Shown: positions 1-6,274, counted from the first letter of the stretch. The stretch: DNA of 7,302 bases from Euryarchaeota archaeon UBA91 (GCA_002499705.1 DAMU01000001.1:1-7302); one strand, 5' to 3'. Notes: generated by a model not told the origin, from the sequence alone. Numbers and translations: made by a program.

Positions 1-96
1 GGCCTGTTGGAGGGCCAGTCGGTGGACCTGTGGGGGGGCCAGTCGGTGGGCCTGTTGGAGGGCCAGCCGGTGGACCTGTTGGTGGGCCAGTCGAAG
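1..96. repeat. 12-base minisatellite encoding PTGP units
   Basis: Eight consecutive 12-base units fill positions 1-96 and probably continue beyond the edge. Units 1 and 5 are identical, as are units 2 and 4. There is a higher-order 48-base period: 1-48 matches 49-96 at 43 of 48 positions. On the coding (minus) strand each unit encodes a Pro-Thr/Ala-Gly-Pro variant, and the differences mostly fall at synonymous positions or give T to A changes, so the reading frame is preserved. Confidence 0.9.
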
Positions 97-952
97 GTGG
101 GTTGGACGGAGGACCTGTACTCGGTGGAGCAGATTGGGTTGGAAGAGGCGGGGGGGTCGCAGCAGTTACCGGTTGTTCAGTTTGTGTCGGCTCGACAATC
201 TCAGGGGTTTCTTCAGTCAAGGTTTCAACCGGCGTATTCGCTTGTGCTGCTTGAAGAAGTAAATCTCCAGCAGGGCTTGGTTGCTCAGCAGGTGCATTCG
301 CTTGTGCTGCTTGAAGAAGTAAATCTCCAGCAGGGCTTGGTTGCTCAACAGGTGCGGGTTCTGATACACTCTTTTTCTCCCAAGGAGGAGTGCGGGGTCC
401 GTCTTTCGATTCTTTCTTGGTCTCGACTTTATCTTCTCCAAGTGAAATTCTAGTCGAACCGCCAGCAGCGTTTTCACCGCTGTATGAAGTCAAAACAACC
501 GATGAAGGATCGATAATCTCGCGTTCTGCTGTTTGACCGAATGAGTCTAGATTGGCATCAAAAGCGCCACTAAACAAAGTGGAGCCAATCGCGTTCCCAA
601 ATGCTCGACCTTGTTCCGCTTCAAAGGTGAAATCAGCATCATAGGGGCCCAAAGAGAGGGATTGCCCTGCTCCTGAAACTGAAAAAGTCCATGTCCCTTT
701 TTCAAGAGGGAATTCAAATGAAAAGTTCCGAGTCAATCCTGGTCCAAGCGAACTAATTCCTGATTCCGATTCAACTTTCTTACCATCGCTGGTTAGAACG
801 TGAACTTCCAATCCACCGAGCGGAGCAACTGCTTCATTGGTCATATCTACCGAGACGAGAATAACGTCTTCATCATCGTCATCAATCTCCATTTGAACTG
901 AAGATAATCGTGCTTCAAGAGAAGCCGCTCGAGCAGTATGGTCGTCACTCAT
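1..952 (-). CDS. Acidic protein with N-terminal beta-rich domain and repetitive proline-rich tail (partial, runs off left edge)
   Basis: An open frame begins at an ATG (952-950) and continues without a stop to the left edge, giving 317 codons; the C-terminus is missing. A GGTGA ribosome-binding site lies 5 bases upstream, which supports this start. No signal peptide or membrane segment is visible. Residues 1-27 are acidic and helix-prone. About residues 28-112 alternate hydrophobic strands and turns, resembling an Ig-like or CARDB-type beta sandwich. About 185-317 are low-complexity and probably disordered: a 20-residue unit containing GDLLLQAAQAN occurs twice (200-219 and 220-239), then a Pro/Thr/Glu stretch, then PTGP repeats to the edge. 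The gene follows the RDD gene on the same strand after 64 bases. I do not recognise the family. A scaffold or adaptor role is only a guess, and the missing end could carry a zinc ribbon, membrane anchor or other domain. Confidence 0.85.
   Translation of the reverse strand, partial: MSDDHTARAASLEARLSSVQMEIDDDDEDVILVSVDMTNEAVAPLGGLEVHVLTSDGKKVESESGISSLGPGLTRNFSFEFPLEKGTWTFSVSGAGQSLSLGPYDADFTFEAEQGRAFGNAIGSTLFSGAFDANLDSFGQTAEREIIDPSSVVLTSYSGENAAGGSTRISLGEDKVETKKESKDGPRTPPWEKKSVSEPAPVEQPSPAGDLLLQAAQANAPAEQPSPAGDLLLQAAQANTPVETLTEETPEIVEPTQTEQPVTAATPPPLPTQSAPPSTGPPSNPPSTGPPTGPPAGPPTGPPTGPPTGPPTGPPTG
236..355. repeat. Two-copy 60-base in-frame tandem duplication
   Basis: Positions 236-295 and 296-355 are direct repeats of exactly 60 bases with a single difference (G at 287, A at 347). 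This turns an alanine codon (copy nearer the C-terminus) into valine. The duplication is in frame and adds one 20-residue unit holding GDLLLQAAQAN to the proline-rich linker of the partial gene. The near identity, including third codon positions, suggests a recent event or ongoing homogenisation. Confidence 0.95.
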
Positions 953-957
953 GATTG

Positions 958-962
958 TCACC
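958..962 (-). promoter_or_regulatory. Shine-Dalgarno site (GGTGA) for the PTGP-repeat protein
   Basis: On the minus strand GGTGA sits 5 bases before the ATG at 952 and is complementary to the UCACC core of the usual archaeal/bacterial 16S 3' end. It supports the chosen start and translation from a transcript that extends upstream, probably read through from the RDD gene. Confidence 0.6.
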
Positions 963-978
963 GTAGAGGTCACTCTAC
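963..978. promoter_or_regulatory. Inverted repeat in the gap before the PTGP-repeat gene
   Basis: GTAGAG and CTCTAC form a perfect 6-base inverted repeat around a 4-base loop, directly next to the ribosome-binding site and 11-26 bases before the ATG. It could be an operator or a small RNA hairpin affecting initiation. With a six-base arm it could also be chance. Confidence 0.3.
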
Positions 979-1016
979 AAAATCCTACTTCAACTCAATG
1001 TTGCAGCAGTCACGGT

Positions 1017-1583
1017 TTATCGTAGCCTAAGACGGGTTTCAGAGGGCAAAGACCAGTCTACTGCGGCCACGGTATGATTTTTGATATCCAACGAAGTTCG
1101 ATACTCTGCATCTTTGGAACGACCGCGCATTGCATCTCGGAGACCAAACCACAGAATTCCAACTACGGGGAGAAGATAGATCAGTTTGCCAAAGGCGCGT
1201 GGCCCCCAGTGGTGTTGTTCGAGCAGAGTGCCGTTGTCGTGGACGATTGCAATTCGAAAGCCTCGTTGAGCGAAACTACGCCCGAATGCACGCCCGGTGT
1301 ATTTGAAGTAAAGATAGTGGGCGCCGAAAAACAACCCCCAATTAACCAAAAATGCTGCAGCATATCGTGACCCTTCAGTGAGTAATGAATAACTCATCAA
1401 GTAAAACATCAATTTCTGCCCAGTTAAAAAATGCAGAACTAACGTCAAGACGACCACATCGAGCATGAAAGCAGCAACACGTTTCCATGCTGGAGCAATC
1501 AGCATGCCTTCAGGGGCTGAAGATAAGACTGCTTGAGCAAGAGTCCCGCCCCCCTGATAGATACCGACTGGGTCGTCTGCCAT
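1017..1583 (-). CDS. RDD family membrane protein
   Basis: A 188-residue protein of the RDD family, small integral membrane proteins of mostly unknown function, some implicated in ion transport. Residues 1-30 are a cytosolic lead. PAWKRVAAFMLDVVVLTLV (31-49) carries the family's conserved Arg (R35) and Asp (D42) at the start of the first membrane helix (about 37-54). Further hydrophobic helices lie at about 75-94 and 132-148. The third signature Asp is probably D150 in GLRDAMRGRSKDAEYRTSL, matching the usual end of the domain, where a basic, polar stretch precedes a conserved TxV-like segment (here HTVAA). Length is normal for the family. The ATG at 1583 has no Shine-Dalgarno site. The gene lies 45 bases after the helicase stop on the same strand, so co-transcription is likely, though a weak TTTAAC box near 1619-1625 could give its own promoter. 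The substrate cannot be inferred. Confidence 0.85.
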   Translation of the reverse strand: MADDPVGIYQGGGTLAQAVLSSAPEGMLIAPAWKRVAAFMLDVVVLTLVLHFLTGQKLMFYLMSYSLLTEGSRYAAAFLVNWGLFFGAHYLYFKYTGRAFGRSFAQRGFRIAIVHDNGTLLEQHHWGPRAFGKLIYLLPVVGILWFGLRDAMRGRSKDAEYRTSLDIKNHTVAAVDWSLPSETRLRLR

Positions 1584-1584
1584 A

Positions 1585-1596
1585 GTTACGGGTAAC
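1585..1596. promoter_or_regulatory. Short palindrome just before the RDD gene start
   Basis: GTTAC-GG-GTAAC is an inverted repeat ending one base before the RDD start codon, inside the 45-base gap after the helicase. It could act as an operator or a tiny hairpin over the start. The arm is only five bases, so chance is possible. Confidence 0.2.
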
Positions 1597-1628
1597 GACT
1601 GTCCTTTGTCAAGTGTTGGTTAAATCTC

Positions 1629-3689
1629 TTAGCCGTGTGTGATGTGCCAAGCCATGAGGTTTCTCTCTTCAGCCCAGTCCAACCATGCACGCCAAGTTCC
1701 ATCATGTCGAAGTGTTTTCAAATTGCCGAGGACGATTAATCCTCTCTTCGCTCGGGTTAAAGCCACGTTGAGGCGACGACGGTCTTTCAAGAATCCAATA
1801 TTGCCGTCATCGTTTGCACGTACTGCAGAAAAGACGATGACTTCTTTCTCTCTACCCTGGTATCCATCTACACTCTTAATTTCAAGGCCCGAATACGGTT
1901 CGTTTTCTTCACGCCCACCGGCTTGGTCGAAGAGATCGGCCAGGAGACGCACCTGCCCATTGTATGGAGTGATTACTCCGATATCTGAGGGCGTAAGGTC
2001 TCCAGCGCTCAAGAGATCATTAACAATCGAAAGTACCTTAGCAGCCTCATCAAGATTTGATTTACTGCTGCTTTCTTCATCTACAATCTCGCTGCCTTCA
2101 ACTGGGACAAATGCAACAGGATGATCCCAATCTGGCCACAAAAACCCGGCAGCAGGTGGTCGCTGGTCAGAAGTACAACCATCTTCCAATCGGCCATCGT
2201 AAAATTTCGTACTTGGATATTCTCGTATGGTTGGGTGCATACGATATTGAGTAGTCAGCATATGTGCTTCTAATCCGCATTCAATAAGACGTTCAAACAA
2301 GGAACGACCAAGACCGCCATCTTCTGCAACCTTGCTGATGACTGTTGGTGGAAGTTGCTTGTGGTCGCCCACGAGAATCAGTTGCCGGCATCCCCGAGTA
2401 ATGGGAACCAATGCACTTGGCTCACTGGCTTGGGTTGCTTCATCCATCAGAATAACTGGAAATTTACGGTCTCCAAGCAGATTATGCCCAACTCCGATTG
2501 TTGTCGCACAAATCACTTCAGCCTCATCAAGAACTGCCGAAATCATGTTTCCTTCTATCTGACGGATTTCCTTGAAATTTCGATTGACATCACGATGTGC
2601 TAACCCCTTTTCCTTGCCTTTTAAGCCGGTAAGATTACGTCGTAATTCGTCGTTTTGTTCACGGATAAATTGCAATTCTTCTTGCATAGGGTGTTGCTCA
2701 ATCCGGGCATCGAGTGTGGCTTCTCGGAGGTTTTCACGTACCTTGACTGGCCGGCCAATCCGAACGGCTTTGATGTTCATTTCCAGCAAACCCTCAAGCA
2801 GATTATCGACAGCTACATTCGATTCTGCTGTGGCAAGTATTGGCCCTCGGCCCATTCGCGCAAAAGCGGTAAGAAGACGTATAGCTGTGTGTGTTTTTCC
2901 AGTCCCTGGAGGCCCTTGAATCAAAGTAAGACGTTGAGCTAAAGCCGCCTCAATTGCGGTTTCTTGGGATTCGTTCAGTTGCATCTTCCCAATTCCGAGT
3001 GGGCCGTGTCGCTTCTGACCACGAATCTCAGGAGGGCGTTGTGCTGAAGCAGAAATATCATGCAAAGCGCCGAGCAACACATCACGAAGAACGGTTCCGC
3101 TGTCTGCTTCGGAGGAATGAAACGTCGTAAGCGCCTCATGCATTCGGTCATGCGCTACGCGATTTGCCCCTCTGTCAAGGCGCCATGTTCCTTTTTTCAA
3201 ATCACTTGGTTTGTCTGCTACGACCACTCGAATACGTGTCGGACCACGGTCAAGAACAATTCCTTCAACCACTTTTTCACCCCAAGGTCGCGCTCGGGAT
3301 ATGAGGACAATATCGCCGTGGCCAAATCGATGAATCGGGAGGCGAGAACGGGTTTTGTTTTCAAAAACAAGGATAGGTTCACCAAAAAATCGACCTTGGA
3401 CCCGCCCAGTCAAATCGAACAGTGTCAGTCCTGCAGCCAACAATCGCTTCTTACTCCATTTTTTCCAGCGCTCTTCAACCATTGCTGTTTCATCATCAAG
3501 TTCACGGCGGATGAGTTTCGTGAAACGTGAAAGGTGATCTTGGCCACGTTGCCACTTGAGAGGCATTTCCTCAGCGAGTTCTTTATCGGCCTTTTTTTGA
3601 GCAGCGCTGCTGTTCATCCGATGTACTTTGCCTCGCTCCTCCATAGATGACGCAAAACGGTGTACCCCATCAGCGTATGCCTTCAACAA
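1629..3689 (-). CDS. SF1B helicase, IGHMBP2/UPF1-like (DNA2/NAM7 group)
   Basis: A complete ATP-dependent helicase of superfamily 1B, likely moving 5' to 3' on DNA or RNA. Numbering from a TTG at 3689 (686 residues): a basic helical N-terminus (about 50-85), a beta-barrel 1B-like domain (about 95-165), Q motif LNESQETAI (238-246), Walker A GPPGTGKT (259-266), motif Ia ATAESNVAVDNLL, a charged coiled-coil stalk (about 334-382), motif II DEAT (416-419), motif III VGDHKQLPPTV (440-450), motif IV TTQYRMH (479-485), motif V DGYQGREKEVIVFSAVR (608-624) and motif VI LNVALTRAKRG (640-650). All catalytic motifs are intact. It lacks the C-terminal R3H and AN1 zinc finger of eukaryotic IGHMBP2. The start is uncertain: the longest frame starts at 3827 but would overlap the divergent gene. 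TTG at 3689 or 3686 follows a TTTAATA box at a suitable distance, and ATG at 3644 is the alternative. Confidence 0.93.
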   Translation of the reverse strand: MLKAYADGVHRFASSMEERGKVHRMNSSAAQKKADKELAEEMPLKWQRGQDHLSRFTKLIRRELDDETAMVEERWKKWSKKRLLAAGLTLFDLTGRVQGRFFGEPILVFENKTRSRLPIHRFGHGDIVLISRARPWGEKVVEGIVLDRGPTRIRVVVADKPSDLKKGTWRLDRGANRVAHDRMHEALTTFHSSEADSGTVLRDVLLGALHDISASAQRPPEIRGQKRHGPLGIGKMQLNESQETAIEAALAQRLTLIQGPPGTGKTHTAIRLLTAFARMGRGPILATAESNVAVDNLLEGLLEMNIKAVRIGRPVKVRENLREATLDARIEQHPMQEELQFIREQNDELRRNLTGLKGKEKGLAHRDVNRNFKEIRQIEGNMISAVLDEAEVICATTIGVGHNLLGDRKFPVILMDEATQASEPSALVPITRGCRQLILVGDHKQLPPTVISKVAEDGGLGRSLFERLIECGLEAHMLTTQYRMHPTIREYPSTKFYDGRLEDGCTSDQRPPAAGFLWPDWDHPVAFVPVEGSEIVDEESSSKSNLDEAAKVLSIVNDLLSAGDLTPSDIGVITPYNGQVRLLADLFDQAGGREENEPYSGLEIKSVDGYQGREKEVIVFSAVRANDDGNIGFLKDRRRLNVALTRAKRGLIVLGNLKTLRHDGTWRAWLDWAEERNLMAWHITHG

Positions 3690-3718
3690 TGAAGTGTGAG
3701 TGAGTCGAGATACCCCAT

Positions 3719-3737
3719 GTATTAAACCCAAAATATT
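3719..3737. promoter_or_regulatory. Divergent promoter region with TATA-like boxes
   Basis: GTATTAAAC (3719-3727) reads as TTTAATA on the minus strand, about 31-37 bases before the helicase TTG at 3689. On the plus strand its TATTAAAC centre lies about 27 bases before the GTG at 3751. An adjacent AAAATATT (3730-3737) is about 26 bases before the alternative GTG at 3760. These are the distances expected between an archaeal TATA box and a leaderless or near-leaderless start. The assignment rests on spacing and composition only. Confidence 0.45.
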
Positions 3738-3750
3738 GGACGACGCATTG

Positions 3751-4878
3751 GTGGGCAGTGTGTTTCGACGTCGTAAAGATGGAAATTCAGACGAGGCAAA
3801 TGTTTGCCCATACTGCGAATTTGTCAATGAAGATGGCGTTGAAACTTGTGTTCAATGCTATTATTCGATGGATTTAGCCCCCCGAGACCAGCCCATGGCA
3901 ACCCCGGCAACAACCGGTTCTGAACTACTGAACACATTGATGGAGCATGCAGAACTTGAGGAAGAAGAAGTCGCTGTAGAAGCAGTCTTGTCATTGGACG
4001 ATGTTTCAGTTGAAATCGATCAATATGAAGACTCAAAACAAGAGGGTGAAGATGCGTTCCAATTCATCAGTGGCAGCACCCCAACACTCTCCCAAACCGT
4101 AGAATTTGAAACTCCTGAGGAAGTCGAATTGGACGTATCAGATGCTCCATCAAACGCTGTTGTGTTTGACATGGGCGATGAGGACCCGCTCGGTGAGGAA
4201 ATGGAACCCATTCATACAGGCTTAGGCAAGTTGTATTCACCGTCTGTCAAAACTGAGAGTGATGATGATTTGATGGGCAGCGTTGGGCCTGCCCCTACAG
4301 TTCCGTCTTCCACCCCAGAACTGCCGGACCTAGCTGGCCAATCGCCTGCCAACACTGTGGCATTACCAATCACACAGGCCATTGCCGCTGCTCCAGCCCC
4401 AGCCCCTGCCTCAACGCCAGAGTTACCCGACGCCATGGATTCAGTCACCCTTGCGCATGTGGAGACACCTCAAATCCCCGAACTTCAGCAAGCAACACCT
4501 GAACTCCCAGACGTTTCTGAATCCGAGACAGTTACACCGAACTTACCGGATGATGCGCCAATCACGCCTGCGCCTGAACCTCAGCACAACAGCCGCATCT
4601 GGCCATGGCCTGCCCAAGAACCATGGGACCCGCGCCAAGTCTATCGAGAAGTCGTGGCCATTTTAGAAGCCATCAAATCGGGCAAACTCCCTGAAGCCGC
4701 TCAAACGCTCGATGCTCTTGGCCCTCATTTAGAAAACAACCTCGATATGTTGCTCCACATTGGTGCATCTATGCGACAACTCGGACGCGAAGAACACTTG
4801 CAATGGACACTTGCAATGGCCAAACACGTCCACCCGAATAACGAACATGTAGAGGCTGCTGTGGCCCATTTGTCATAG
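3751..4878 (+). CDS. Zinc-ribbon protein with acidic proline-rich linker and helical C-terminal domain
   Basis: A 375-residue protein when started at GTG 3751. Four cysteines (C19, C22, C33, C36) in CPYC-x10-CVQC form a compact zinc ribbon of the kind used for protein or nucleic-acid contacts. About residues 50-280 are acidic, Pro/Thr/Ser/Ala-rich and probably disordered. This stretch contains TPELPD three times (188-193, 222-227, 249-254) and TPNLPD once (262-267). A Trp/Pro hinge (WPWPAQEPWDP, about 284-294) leads to a C-terminal helical region (about 295-375) that reads like one or two TPR-type helix pairs. No membrane segment is present. The longest frame begins at GTG 3700 but overlaps the helicase start; GTG 3760 is also possible. 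It heads an apparent operon with the acetyltransferase and deacetylase. I do not recognise a named family; an adaptor or regulatory role is inference. Confidence 0.87.
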   Translation: MGSVFRRRKDGNSDEANVCPYCEFVNEDGVETCVQCYYSMDLAPRDQPMATPATTGSELLNTLMEHAELEEEEVAVEAVLSLDDVSVEIDQYEDSKQEGEDAFQFISGSTPTLSQTVEFETPEEVELDVSDAPSNAVVFDMGDEDPLGEEMEPIHTGLGKLYSPSVKTESDDDLMGSVGPAPTVPSSTPELPDLAGQSPANTVALPITQAIAAAPAPAPASTPELPDAMDSVTLAHVETPQIPELQQATPELPDVSESETVTPNLPDDAPITPAPEPQHNSRIWPWPAQEPWDPRQVYREVVAILEAIKSGKLPEAAQTLDALGPHLENNLDMLLHIGASMRQLGREEHLQWTLAMAKHVHPNNEHVEAAVAHLS

Positions 4879-4881
4879 AGG
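4878..4881 (+). promoter_or_regulatory. Shine-Dalgarno site (GAGG) for the acetyltransferase
   Basis: GAGG starts at the last base of the upstream stop codon and lies 7 bases before the ATG at 4889. It supports this ATG and suggests translation from a shared message with the zinc-ribbon gene. Confidence 0.6.
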
Positions 4882-4888
4882 ATTTACC

Positions 4889-5470
4889 ATGACTCCAGAA
4901 CTCGAGTTCCGCCCTGGAATGACACTTGTGCCGGTGAGGAAATCGATTCTTCCCTTGCTCCTAGAAGCATATCAAGAAGACCCTGATGCTGCACAAACAG
5001 CCTTCCCTTGGCTTGATGCGTCGTTTAATGTTCAAGGTCAATTAAGTGATATGTTGTTTGATGTTGAGAACCAAGCAGAAGTTGACCGCTTGCATTTTTG
5101 GTGGATTCGTTCTGATGAAAAAGGTGCGTTCATTGGATTACTTGGGTTTGGTGATGAATTGCAATTACTGCAATCCCACTACAATCTTGGCTATTGGGTT
5201 CGCTCTTCCTATCAGCGACAAGGTATTGCAATTGAAGCGACACAGACAGTCTTACGATGGATGGAAGATAAAACCATAGAAGAGGATGGGTTTGTTCGAA
5301 TCGAAATTACGGTTCATCCGCATAACGAAGCTGGCCTAGCGACTGCAAACCGCATTTGTGAGGAGTGGAATGGAGAGATCATCGAACAACTCATCGGCAT
5401 TGAAATCGGGCAACGTACTGTTCCCCATCGAATGCATATCCTCGATTTACCTCGAGGTGAAAGGGCTTGA
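4889..5470 (+). CDS. GNAT family N-acetyltransferase (RimJ/RimL-like)
   Basis: A 193-residue cytosolic protein of the GNAT fold, transferring an acetyl group from acetyl-CoA to an amine. The core is visible in order: strand AFIGLLGFGDE (80-90), YNLGYWVRSSYQRQGIA (98-114) with the acetyl-CoA pyrophosphate-binding R-Q-G-I-A loop at 110-114, helix EATQTVLRWMEDK, strand VRIEITVHPHNEAG (136-149) and the N146-x7-R155 signature helix typical of RimJ/RimL and related enzymes. The substrate is not readable: this subfamily includes ribosomal-protein N-terminal acetylases, antibiotic acetylases and nucleotide-sugar amine acetylases. It starts 10 bases after the zinc-ribbon gene and its TGA overlaps the TTG start of the polysaccharide deacetylase, so the three are probably one operon. 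The overlap makes a sugar or related amine an attractive but unproven substrate. Confidence 0.92.
   Translation: MTPELEFRPGMTLVPVRKSILPLLLEAYQEDPDAAQTAFPWLDASFNVQGQLSDMLFDVENQAEVDRLHFWWIRSDEKGAFIGLLGFGDELQLLQSHYNLGYWVRSSYQRQGIAIEATQTVLRWMEDKTIEEDGFVRIEITVHPHNEAGLATANRICEEWNGEIIEQLIGIEIGQRTVPHRMHILDLPRGERA
5454..5460 (+). promoter_or_regulatory. Strong Shine-Dalgarno site (GAGGTGA) that fixes the deacetylase TTG start
   Basis: GAGGTGA lies inside the end of the acetyltransferase gene, 6 bases before TTG 5467. It is a seven-base match to the anti-Shine-Dalgarno core, the best in the window, and makes the TTG convincing although an out-of-frame ATG follows at 5471. Confidence 0.75.
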
Positions 5471-6267
5471 ATGCCACATGGCTCACCGTTGACTTCGACG
5501 ATATGCGACATGTGCCGAGTTATTCTGGACATCCGACTCGAAGTAAACACACTTATGACCAAATTGCAGAAGCAGGACTAAGAGAAACCCTTTCCGAGAA
5601 ATTTGTTCAAGGGATGCATGGTTTCTCTTCTTGGCTCGAGACCAATACCTTCCCAGTCACCTTATTTGTCATAGGTGATTTGTTTTTGAGTAATGAATTT
5701 GAACAATGGTTTTCCAAACTCTTGAAGACTCACGGGCAGCGAATAACAGTCGGTTGCCATGGATGGAGGCACAAGTCGTGGTCTGCGTGGCCTGAAGATA
5801 CTGATGGTTTTTCATCTGACCTCGCCAAAGCAACAGAAAAAATATCCCAGCATGCGGGCGATGCTTTTCGCCCTTGGTTTCGAGCGCCAGGAGGATACAT
5901 TGCTCCGTGGATGGTTCCTGTTTTGGCAGAACAAGGGTATGTTCTTGACTCCTCAATCAATCCGTCTTGGTTGGTTCAGCGTAAAGCAGGTAAAGGGAAT
6001 TCATGGCATGACATCTCACAAGCTCTGATGGAAAACAATGTTCTGTCACGACCTTGGAAAACACGCTGGAGTTTACCGATTAACGGTCCCGCTTTGTCTT
6101 TATTCCCTCTTTCGCTTCTTGCCAAAAGAGGCTGGAAGAATGCCCCGCAACCCTTCGAGATACAATCGTTTGAACATGACTTGATGTCACCGGATTCAAA
6201 CGTTACCACGCTTTACTGGCACCTCTTAGATCATGCTCGTAAAAACTGGAAACCTCCGTTACGGTAG
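5467..6267 (+). CDS. Polysaccharide deacetylase (NodB homology domain)
   Basis: A 266-residue metal-dependent deacetylase of carbohydrate esterase family 4 type, removing acetyl groups from N-acetylated sugars or related substrates. Motif 1 is LTVDFDDM (6-13), with D11-D12 as likely catalytic base and metal ligand. Motif 2 is HGWRH (H98, H102), the two metal histidines. Motif 3 is FRAPGGY (138-144). A late histidine in FEHDLM (H237) probably serves as the motif 5 base partner. The TVDFDD form resembles the PuuE/WalW/exosortase-associated branch rather than chitin deacetylases. No signal peptide or membrane helix is seen, since motif 1 begins at residue 6, so a cytosolic enzyme is expected. 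The TTG start overlaps the acetyltransferase stop (TTGA) and has a strong ribosome-binding site, so translation is probably coupled. A hydrophobic segment at about 205-219 (NGPALSLFPLSLLAK) is short and more likely buried or substrate-facing. Confidence 0.93.
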   Translation: MNATWLTVDFDDMRHVPSYSGHPTRSKHTYDQIAEAGLRETLSEKFVQGMHGFSSWLETNTFPVTLFVIGDLFLSNEFEQWFSKLLKTHGQRITVGCHGWRHKSWSAWPEDTDGFSSDLAKATEKISQHAGDAFRPWFRAPGGYIAPWMVPVLAEQGYVLDSSINPSWLVQRKAGKGNSWHDISQALMENNVLSRPWKTRWSLPINGPALSLFPLSLLAKRGWKNAPQPFEIQSFEHDLMSPDSNVTTLYWHLLDHARKNWKPPLR

Positions 6268-6274
6268 CGAATTA

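Noticed and set aside
236..355. CRISPR-like direct repeat
   Set aside because: The two copies are contiguous with no spacer, and the 60-base period is in frame within a gene, so it is a coding duplication.
7..453. Plus-strand open frames across the repeat region (7-453, 30-254)
   Set aside because: They are antisense images of the minus-strand repeat gene; their Gly/Pro/Val repeats come from the 12-base units, and the minus frame is open across the whole 1-952 stretch with sensible start, ribosome-binding site and a folded N-terminal domain.
217..477. Minus-strand 86-residue open frame
   Set aside because: It lies within the long minus-strand gene in another frame and simply re-reads the 60-base duplication; composition is not protein-like.
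1639..3537. Several plus-strand open frames opposite the helicase
   Set aside because: All are shadows of the helicase, whose complete set of ordered motifs establishes the minus frame; the antisense products show no recognisable domains.
3700..3750. N-terminal extension of the zinc-ribbon protein to GTG 3700
   Set aside because: It would overlap the proposed helicase promoter, and the TATA-like boxes at 3719-3737 would lie inside the gene; GTG 3751 or 3760 fits the spacing better.
3690..3827. N-terminal extension of the helicase to ATG 3827
   Set aside because: The extra 46 residues are Ser/Thr/Asn-rich without helicase-family features and lie opposite the zinc-ribbon coding region, including its CPYC motif; they would leave no room for the divergent promoter.
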